64,000 nucleotides of DNA from Comamonadaceae bacterium OS-1 (GTDB lineage Bacteria > Pseudomonadota > Gammaproteobacteria > Burkholderiales > Burkholderiaceae_C), in the NCBI GenBank assembly GCA_027923965.1, contig AP026969.1, forward strand, positions 124,001-188,000. The letters run 5' to 3'. Made by a program: the position numbers and the translations under genes. Numbering within the stretch: the first letter of the stretch is position 1; the number at the start of each line of letters is the position of its first letter. Positions 56,400 through 62,152 of the stretch are shown in pieces. The notes under the pieces were generated by a model. The model ran no database searches. It saw only the letters and a program-made list of their open reading frames with translations, and was not told the origin of the DNA.

Positions 56400-57566
56400 T
56401 CAGGGCTGGCGCGCCAGCAGGCGCTGCATGGCACCGGGATTATGCGGGGCAATGCTGAGCGCAATGCTCTTGGCGGTGTGACTATATTCACGCTGCGCTT
56501 GCAGGGTTTTGTCCAGGGCAATGGCTTTGCCCAGCAGCGGCGAGCCCGCCCGCAGCCGGTAGTCGCCGCCGGGTGCCAGGCTGCTGCGGTCGGTGTTGAA
56601 GTTGTTGCGGAAGTCGCCCGGCGTGGTGGCCTGCAGGGGTGCCGCGCCCACCAGCAGGTTGTTCGCGGCCAGCACGGCATCGGCACCGGGTTTGACCTTC
56701 AGCCAGACGCCGCCCTGGGGCAGGTCGTCCACCAGGGTGTTGTAGGCCAGGCTGAGCTGGTTGACCGGCCAGGTGTAGCCCTCGGCCCCGAAGGAGATGA
56801 CTGCCGGGTTTTCGGTCAACGGGCCCTGCTGGACGATGTTGCCCACCACCACGGCCACCCCGCCATTGGGAAACTCCAGCTCGTAGCTGGCGCTGCCGCC
56901 TTCGTCGGTCAGGCGGTTGTACAGGATGTTGCTTTGCGCCGCGCGGCTTTTCAGCAGGTGGCCGGTACGGGCGTGGTGCAGGTAACTGCCGGTAATAGTT
57001 GCACGGGCGATCTGGCCGATGTAGAGGTTGTGGTTGTGCCCGTCGGGGCGCATGTTGTAGGCAAATTCGCTGTTTTCCACCTCCAGCACCGCGTTGGGGT
57101 CGTTGCTGGTGAGCAAGCCCATTTCGTTGAGTGTGAAACTGCAGTTGCGCACCACCAGCCAGCCGGATTCAAAGCGGATGCCCGCGCCGTTGCGGCCCGC
57201 CACCTGCGCGCCCTCGAAGTCAAAGCCTTCCACGGTGAACTTTGGCGAACGCACTACCCAGATGCCTTTGTCCTCTGCCGCCGCGCCGTTGGCCTGCAGG
57301 CGCACCCGCCCACCCACGGCACGCAGCGTCAGGTTGGGCTGGGTCCACACGGCCACGTCGCCCACGTACTCGCCTGCATCCACTTCAATAAGAGTGCCTG
57401 CGCTTGCCAGACGGGCAGCAGCAGCTATGGTTTTAATAGCTCGCTGCGGGCCGACCTGCAGCGTGTTGACCGCGCTTTGGGCCACGGCCACGCCGCACAG
57501 CAGCAGCCACAAGGCTAAAAAACGGATGTAACGCGGAGGAAGGGTGAATGCCATAAGTCGGAGCAT
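56400..57566 (-). CDS. secreted right-handed parallel beta-helix protein
   Basis: A 388-residue protein with an N-terminal hydrophobic signal (FLALWLLLCGVAVAQSA) and then repeated short strands typical of a beta-helix: GTLIEVDAGEYVGDVAVWTQPNLTLRAVGGRVRL, FTVEGFDFEGAQVAGRNGAGIRFESGWLVVRNCSF, VLEVENSEFAYN and ATITGSYLHHARTGHLLKSRAAQSNILYNRL. Proteins with this fold bind or cleave acidic polysaccharides. It is 25 bp upstream of the AsnB-like gene in the same direction, so the two are likely co-transcribed and act on an envelope or exopolysaccharide. Residues near 43-60 (RAIKTIAAAARLASAGTLI) are coded by a block carrying the dispersed-repeat motifs AGCTATTAAAACCATAGCTG and GGCAAGCGCAGGC. ATG 57566 or 57554 are both possible starts. 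Confidence 0.82.
   Translation of the reverse strand: MLRLMAFTLPPRYIRFLALWLLLCGVAVAQSAVNTLQVGPQRAIKTIAAAARLASAGTLIEVDAGEYVGDVAVWTQPNLTLRAVGGRVRLQANGAAAEDKGIWVVRSPKFTVEGFDFEGAQVAGRNGAGIRFESGWLVVRNCSFTLNEMGLLTSNDPNAVLEVENSEFAYNMRPDGHNHNLYIGQIARATITGSYLHHARTGHLLKSRAAQSNILYNRLTDEGGSASYELEFPNGGVAVVVGNIVQQGPLTENPAVISFGAEGYTWPVNQLSLAYNTLVDDLPQGGVWLKVKPGADAVLAANNLLVGAAPLQATTPGDFRNNFNTDRSSLAPGGDYRLRAGSPLLGKAIALDKTLQAQREYSHTAKSIALSIAPHNPGAMQRLLARQP
57385..57450. repeat. dispersed repeat motifs in frame in the beta-helix gene
   Basis: On the plus strand CAGCTATGGTTTTAATAGCTC lies downstream of GCCTGCGCTTGCC; the reverse reads AGCTATTAAAACCATAGCTG. The GCTAT...ATAGC symmetry and the A+T content match the other copies. 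The reading frame is kept. Confidence 0.4.
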
Positions 57567-57627
57567 TCTGCCGGATGCCTTGTCACGCTTCTCCCCGTAT
57601 GATCTCGCAGCAGAAATTAACCGAAGA

Positions 57628-57681
57628 CTTACGCAGCCTCCCCTGTGTTGCCCTCTGGGCGCGCAGAGGAGGCTACGTAAG
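57628..57681. promoter_or_regulatory. large inverted repeat in the glycosyltransferase leader
   Basis: CTTACGCAGCCTCC (57628-57641) and GGAGGCTACGTAAG (57668-57681) are complementary over 14 bp with one mismatch, with a 26-base loop. The right arm ends 21 bp before the GTG start at 57703. It could be an RNA hairpin or a dimeric protein site in the space between two divergent genes. Confidence 0.5.
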
Positions 57682-57702
57682 CCGTGTAACCAAGGTCCCC
57701 GT

Positions 57703-58935
57703 GTGAAAACAGTTTTGATGATCGCCTACCACTTCCCGCCGCTGGCGGGCAGCAGTGGTATCCAGCGGACCTTGCGCTTTGTGCAGCACCTGCCCGCGCT
57801 GGGCTGGAAGCCGGTGGTGCTGACCGCCGATCCGCGCGCCTACGAGCGCACCAGCCCCGATTTGATGAACGACGTGCCCGAAGGCACCGTGGTGCGCCGC
57901 GCCTTCGCCCTCGACACGGCCAGGCACCTCAACATCCAGGGCCGCTACATGGGCTGGATGGCCCGGCCCGACCGCTGGATCAGCTGGCGCTTTGACGCGG
58001 TGCGCCAGGGCCTGCAACTCATTAAGGAATTCAAGCCTGACGCGATCTGGTCCACCTACCCCATCGCCACCGCCCATGTGATCGCCCAGCAGTTGCACCA
58101 CAAGACCGGTCTGCCCTGGATTGCCGACTTCCGTGACCCGATGGCCCAAGACGGCTACCCCGCCGACCCCATCACCTGGCGCAGCTACCAGCGCATCGAG
58201 CAAGAGGCGGTGGAGCAGGCCAGCCGCAGCGTCTTCACCACCCCCGGCGCGGCGCAGATGTACCGCGAGCGCTATCCCCAGGCCGCCAGCCGCATCACCG
58301 TGCTGGAAAACGGCTATGACGAAGAGAGCTTTGCCCACGCGCCTGCCGTGGCGAGCCGCCCGTTGACCGACGACCAACCTGTGGTGCTGCTGCACAGCGG
58401 CATCGTCTACCCGTCCGAGCGCGACCCGACCCAGCTCTTTCAGGCCCTGCAGCGCCTCAAGGCCAGTGGTGCGTTGACGGCCCGACAGTTGCAAATCCGC
58501 TTCCGCGCCTCGGCCCACGACGACATGCTGACCCAGTTGGCTACCGAGCACGGCGTGCAGGACTTCATCGAACTCAGCCCCGCCGTGCCCTACCGCGAGG
58601 CGCTGGCTGAAATGTTGTCGGTGGATGCCTTGCTGGTCATGCAGGCCAGCAACTGCAACGCCCAGATTCCGGCCAAGATTTACGAATACCTGCGCGCAGG
58701 CCGCCCCATCCTGGGCCTGACCGACCCGGCGGGCGACACCGCCGGTGTGCTGCGCGGTGCCGGGCTGGAGGCCATGGCCCGCATCGACTCGGCCGACGAG
58801 ATTGCCGCCCTGTTGCCGCAGTTTGTGGCGGATGTGCGGGCCCAGGCGGTGCGTTTGCCCGACCCTGCCGCCGTCAAGAACGCTTCGCGCCAGGGCCGGT
58901 CGCAGGCGTTTGCGGAGCTGCTGGCGGGTTTGTAA
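57703..58935 (+). CDS. glycosyltransferase (GT4-like)
   Basis: A 410-residue GT-B fold glycosyltransferase. GTG 57703 is chosen: it follows AAGG at a proper distance and gives VKTVLMIAYHFPPLAGSSGIQRTLRFVQHLPALGW, the typical N-terminus of the family, whereas the 53 upstream in-frame codons have no resemblance. AIWSTYPIATAHVIAQQLHHKTGLPWIADFRDPMA is the N-domain nucleotide-sugar side. VVLLHSGIVYPSERDPTQLFQALQRL and the C-terminal VSVDALLVMQASNCNAQIPAKIYEYLRAGRPILGLTDPAGDTAG block are the GT4 core with its E-x7-E type region. It probably adds a sugar during polysaccharide assembly with the neighbouring beta-helix and AsnB-like genes. Its last 62 bp overlap the histidine-kinase gene on the other strand. 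Confidence 0.88.
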   Translation: MKTVLMIAYHFPPLAGSSGIQRTLRFVQHLPALGWKPVVLTADPRAYERTSPDLMNDVPEGTVVRRAFALDTARHLNIQGRYMGWMARPDRWISWRFDAVRQGLQLIKEFKPDAIWSTYPIATAHVIAQQLHHKTGLPWIADFRDPMAQDGYPADPITWRSYQRIEQEAVEQASRSVFTTPGAAQMYRERYPQAASRITVLENGYDEESFAHAPAVASRPLTDDQPVVLLHSGIVYPSERDPTQLFQALQRLKASGALTARQLQIRFRASAHDDMLTQLATEHGVQDFIELSPAVPYREALAEMLSVDALLVMQASNCNAQIPAKIYEYLRAGRPILGLTDPAGDTAGVLRGAGLEAMARIDSADEIAALLPQFVADVRAQAVRLPDPAAVKNASRQGRSQAFAELLAGL

Positions 58936-60211
58936 ACACCAGCGCCACCCGCAGTCCGCCCAGTGCGGGGGATGCGTCCAGCCGCAGTTTCGCGCCGTGC
59001 GCCTGCGCAATCGCCTGGGCAATCGCCAGGCCCAGCCCGCTGCCGCCTGCCGTGGCCTCGGCGCTGCGGTAGAAGCGGTCAAACACCTTGTCCAGATCGC
59101 CAGGCGCAATGCCGGGGCCGGAGTCTTCCACGGTCAGCACGGGTGCGCCGTTGTCGGAGGTGATGGCTACGTCCACCCGGCCCTGCTCGGGCGTGTATTT
59201 CAGCGCGTTGTCCAGCAGGTTGCGCAGCAGGATGCGCAGCGCGTCGGGGTGGCCCATCACCTCTGTGGGCTCGCTGGGGGCGACTCCCAGGTCGATGCTG
59301 CGCGCCTGGGCTTGGGGCAGCGCTTCTTCCACGGCGAGTTGCACCAGGTCATGCAGCGCGATGCGCTCAGGCGGCGTATCGCTGGCGGACTCTTGCCGGG
59401 CCAGCACCAGCAGCTGGTTCATCAGGCGCACCGCCCGGTCTATGCCCTGGTGCAGGCGGGCGATGGCGACGCTGCGGGTGGGCGCATCGGGGGCGCGGTC
59501 CAGCGCCTGGGCTTGCAGTTTCAGGGCGGTGAGCGGCGAGCGCAGCTCGTGCGCGGCATTGGCCACAAAGGATTTCTGGGCATCGAAAGCGGCGTGCACC
59601 CGGCCAAACAGCAGGTTCAGCTCACGCACCAGGGGCAGCACCTCGTCGGGCAGGTCGGCTTCGGGCAGGGGCGACAGGTCGTCCACCGCACGTGCTGCCA
59701 CCTGCTGGCGGGTGCGCTCCAGCGGCTTGAGGGCGTGGCGTATGGCCCACCACAGCGCGGCCATCAGCAGCGGGGCCATGATGGCCATGGGCAGCATGGC
59801 GCGCACGGCCAGGGCGCGGGCGCGGGCCTGGCGGGCGCTCAGGTCCTGGGCGATCTGGATGGTTTGCGCCGGGGTCTGGATGGAGTAGACGCGGTAGCGC
59901 GTGCCGTTTTGCTCCACGTCCGAAAAGCCCAGCACGGCCTGCGGTGGCAGGCGGTTGCGGTGCGACTGGAACAGCTGCACCCCGGTGGGGCTCCAGATCT
60001 GCACTTCGTAGTCGGCATCAAAGGGGTCGTCTGGTGTGGCCTGGCTGGGCGCGCCGTTGCGCAGCGCCAATGCCATTTGCTGCAGGTGGTAGTCGAACAT
60101 TTCGTCGGCCTGCTGCAGCGCGCCGCGGTAGGCAGATGCCGCCTGGAACAGCGCGGCCACCACGATGGCGGTCATCACCGAGCCCAGCAGGCGGCGGCGA
60201 ATGGAGTTCAT
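58874..60211 (-). CDS. sensor histidine kinase (QseC-like)
   Basis: A 445-residue membrane kinase with two N-terminal hydrophobic segments (about 9-27 and 137-158) enclosing a periplasmic domain of about 110 residues. A HAMP-like linker follows, then an H-box with phospho-acceptor His221 (FVANAAHELRSPLTAL). The N-box is ILLRNLLDNALKYTPEQG, and G1/G2 boxes VEDSGPGIAPG and GGSGLGLAIAQAIAQAHG complete the ATPase. ATG 60211 overlaps the regulator stop by 4 bp, the usual coupling. The C-terminal 20 residues (PPAAPQTPATGPGAKRS) extend past the catalytic fold and are encoded opposite the end of the glycosyltransferase gene. Signal is unknown. Confidence 0.94.
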   Translation of the reverse strand: MNSIRRRLLGSVMTAIVVAALFQAASAYRGALQQADEMFDYHLQQMALALRNGAPSQATPDDPFDADYEVQIWSPTGVQLFQSHRNRLPPQAVLGFSDVEQNGTRYRVYSIQTPAQTIQIAQDLSARQARARALAVRAMLPMAIMAPLLMAALWWAIRHALKPLERTRQQVAARAVDDLSPLPEADLPDEVLPLVRELNLLFGRVHAAFDAQKSFVANAAHELRSPLTALKLQAQALDRAPDAPTRSVAIARLHQGIDRAVRLMNQLLVLARQESASDTPPERIALHDLVQLAVEEALPQAQARSIDLGVAPSEPTEVMGHPDALRILLRNLLDNALKYTPEQGRVDVAITSDNGAPVLTVEDSGPGIAPGDLDKVFDRFYRSAEATAGGSGLGLAIAQAIAQAHGAKLRLDASPALGGLRVALVFTNPPAAPQTPATGPGAKRS

Positions 60212-60867
60212 GGCCGAGGCATCACATAGCCCAAGCCACGCACGTTCTGGATCAGCTCGGCCCCCAGCTTTTTGCGCAGGCCGTGGATGTAGACCTCGAC
60301 CGCATTGCTGCTCACGTCGTCTTTCCAGCTGTAGAGTTTTTCTTCCAGCTGGGCCCGCGAGAACACCACGCCGGGGCGTGCCATCAGCGCCTCCAGTACG
60401 GCCCATTCGCGGCCGGACAGGGTGACGGGCTGGCCGTCGCGGGTGGCTTCATGGGTGGCGGGGTTCAGGCGCAGGCCATGCACTTCCAGTACCGGGTCGG
60501 CGCGGCCTGCGCTGCGCCGAGTCAGGGCGCGGATGCGGGCCAGCAGCTCGTCGATGTCGTAGGGTTTGAGCACGTAGTCGTCGGCCCCGGCATCCAGCCC
60601 GGCAATGCGGTCGGCCACCGCGTCGCGGGCGGTGACCACCAGCACGGGGGTGGCATCTTTGCGCTGGCGCAGGGCTTTGAGCACGTCCAGCCCGTCGCGC
60701 CGGGGCAGGCCCAGGTCGAGCAGCACGAGGTCGTAGGCGGCGCTGCGCAGGGCAGTGTCGGCCATCTCGCCGTCTTTTACCCAGTCCACGGCGAAGTGCT
60801 CGGCGCGCAGCACGTCGAGCACGGTTTCACCGATCATGGGGTCGTCTTCTACCAGTAACAAGCGCAT
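60208..60867 (-). CDS. OmpR-family response regulator (QseB/PmrA-like)
   Basis: A 219-residue regulator with a receiver domain (phospho-acceptor Asp51 in LVLLDLGLPRRDG, Thr/Lys switch residues in VVTARD and LKPYDIDEL) and a winged-helix DNA-binding domain (VLEALMARPGVVFSRAQLEEKLYSWKDDVSSNAVEVYIHGLRKKLG), the QseB/PmrA branch. It is the first gene of a two-gene operon with the kinase. A direct repeat that fits the PmrA/QseB box lies 23 bp before its start (60891-60907), so it probably controls its own promoter. Confidence 0.94.
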   Translation of the reverse strand: MRLLLVEDDPMIGETVLDVLRAEHFAVDWVKDGEMADTALRSAAYDLVLLDLGLPRRDGLDVLKALRQRKDATPVLVVTARDAVADRIAGLDAGADDYVLKPYDIDELLARIRALTRRSAGRADPVLEVHGLRLNPATHEATRDGQPVTLSGREWAVLEALMARPGVVFSRAQLEEKLYSWKDDVSSNAVEVYIHGLRKKLGAELIQNVRGLGYVMPRP

Positions 60868-60890
60868 GCCGCGAGTATGTATTTTTTTGG

Positions 60891-60907
60891 CTTAGGCGGA
60901 ACTTAAG
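60891..60907 (-). promoter_or_regulatory. tandem CTTAAG-type box, probable binding site of the adjacent regulator
   Basis: Read on the minus strand the sequence is CTTAAG, five bases TTCCG, then CCTAAG. PmrA and QseB bind two direct CTTAAK half-sites five bases apart; only one base departs from this here. The box lies 23 bp upstream of the regulator ATG with a plausible -10 (TACATACT) in between. Confidence 0.5.
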
Positions 60908-60920
60908 GTCCCAGCCGCAT

Positions 60921-61508
60921 TTATTTCTTGGGCCGACTCTTGCGCGCTGGCTTGGCCTCTGCCGGTGTGTGTTTCTGGTTTTCCTGGTCCAGCCACAGCA
61001 GCGAGTCCACATGCGACAGAAAACGCTGCAGATATTCGGGCGATAGCTGGCGCATCAGCGCCAGGGAGCGCAGTACCAGCATGTGGGGGTTCAGCGGGCC
61101 GGCGTTTTCGGGGCCGCGCACCATGGCCTGGTCCATATGGTCGATGGCGGCGATTTTGGACCACACCTCGCGGAAACCGCGCACGCTTTTCAGCTCTGGC
61201 CGGGGCCCGTGGTGGTGGCTTGGCTGTGTGGTGCGGCGGATGTAGTGGTTCAGTTCCGCCAGCGGCCCGGGGCCTCTGTTTGGCGCTGGTCGGAGCAGGC
61301 CCTGCGCTTGCCCCATGCGCTGGCTGTAGTCGGCCAGGGCCGTGGCCAGCTTGGCCTGCAAAATGGGCTGCAACGCACCCGTGGCTGCGGACGCGCGGCG
61401 GGATAGCACTTCCAGGTAATGGAAGCGTGCGGGGTCGAAGCGCTGGGCGTCGGCATTGCGTAACGACAGCAACGACTGTAGCGACGGCGACGCTCCCGCC
61501 TCGCTCAT
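60921..61508 (-). CDS. DUF2894 domain protein
   Basis: A 195-residue protein of the DUF2894 family. It begins with a helical half (LQSLLSLRNADAQRFDPARFHYLEVLSRRASAATGALQPILQAKLATALADYSQRM), has a Pro-rich hinge, then the conserved LAELNHYIRRTTQ and the KSVRGFREVWSKIAAIDHMDQAMVRGPENAGPLNPHMLVLRSLALMRQLSPEYLQRFLSHVDSLLWLDQ block. It ends in a basic tail (KPARKSRPKK). No catalytic motif is seen. Its start overlaps the OmpA-like gene by 4 bp, so it is produced with that protein and DUF802; it is probably a soluble accessory part of the same complex. Confidence 0.87.
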   Translation of the reverse strand: MSEAGASPSLQSLLSLRNADAQRFDPARFHYLEVLSRRASAATGALQPILQAKLATALADYSQRMGQAQGLLRPAPNRGPGPLAELNHYIRRTTQPSHHHGPRPELKSVRGFREVWSKIAAIDHMDQAMVRGPENAGPLNPHMLVLRSLALMRQLSPEYLQRFLSHVDSLLWLDQENQKHTPAEAKPARKSRPKK

Positions 61509-62152
61509 GGCTTGGCAGACCGGGGCACCGGGGCCATTTCCACGCGCCGGTTCAGCGCGCGGCCCTCTTCGCTGGTGTTGGAGGCCACCGGCTGCTCTGC
61601 ACCAAAAGCCGCAGCAAACACTTTGGACGAGGGCATGCCTTCATCGATCAGCGAGCGGGTCACCTTGAGGGCGCGCTGGGCCGATAGCTCCAGGTTGTCG
61701 GCAAATTGCTGGTTGCCACCAACGATGGGTTTGTCGTCGGTAAAGCCGCTGACCATCAGCATGTCGCCGCGCTCACCCAGGACCAACTGCAAGGCCGGTA
61801 CCAGGCTTTTCAGCAGTTGCTGGCCTTCAGGGCGCAATTGGTCGGAATTGACCGGGAACAGCACATTGCCGCTGATGCCGATGCGGCCGTTGTTCAGCGT
61901 GACCCGGCCCGCTGCCAGCGGAATGGCCAGGGCCTTTTCCAGTGCCATGCGGCGCTGCTCTTCCGCCTGGCGCTTGCCCACCTCGGCCTGCAGGTTGGCC
62001 ACCAGGTCCATCTGCACCACCAGCACGCCCACCAGGATCAGCACAAACGCGCCCAGCAGGCCCGCCATCAGGTCGCCAAACACCGCCCATACCGGTGCGG
62101 CCTGCGCAATGCTGTCGTCGTCGATTCCATCCAGGCTATCGGCGCCGGTCAT
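61505..62152 (-). CDS. MotB/ZorB-like OmpA-domain membrane protein
   Basis: A 215-residue protein with one N-terminal transmembrane helix, a short coiled coil and an OmpA-like peptidoglycan-binding domain (VSGFTDDKPI, NLELSAQRALKVTRSLIDEG, FGAEQPVASN and the final RALNRRVEM are the OmpA signature). The helix reads VWAVFGDLMAGLLGAFVLIL: Asp27 with the following L-M-x-x-L-L-x-x-F pattern is the arrangement around the ion-carrying Asp of MotB and ZorB. Proteins of this type form the two-fold stator core with a five-fold MotA/ExbB partner. Its start overlaps the DUF802 gene by 4 bp and its stop the DUF2894 gene by 4 bp. Biological role is not known. Confidence 0.85.
   Translation of the reverse strand: MTGADSLDGIDDDSIAQAAPVWAVFGDLMAGLLGAFVLILVGVLVVQMDLVANLQAEVGKRQAEEQRRMALEKALAIPLAAGRVTLNNGRIGISGNVLFPVNSDQLRPEGQQLLKSLVPALQLVLGERGDMLMVSGFTDDKPIVGGNQQFADNLELSAQRALKVTRSLIDEGMPSSKVFAAAFGAEQPVASNTSEEGRALNRRVEMAPVPRSAKP

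Noticed and set aside
54686..58935. Exosortase/PEP-CTERM exopolysaccharide locus
   Set aside because: The AsnB-like and glycosyltransferase genes would fit, but no exosortase, PEP-CTERM protein or chain-length genes are in the window.
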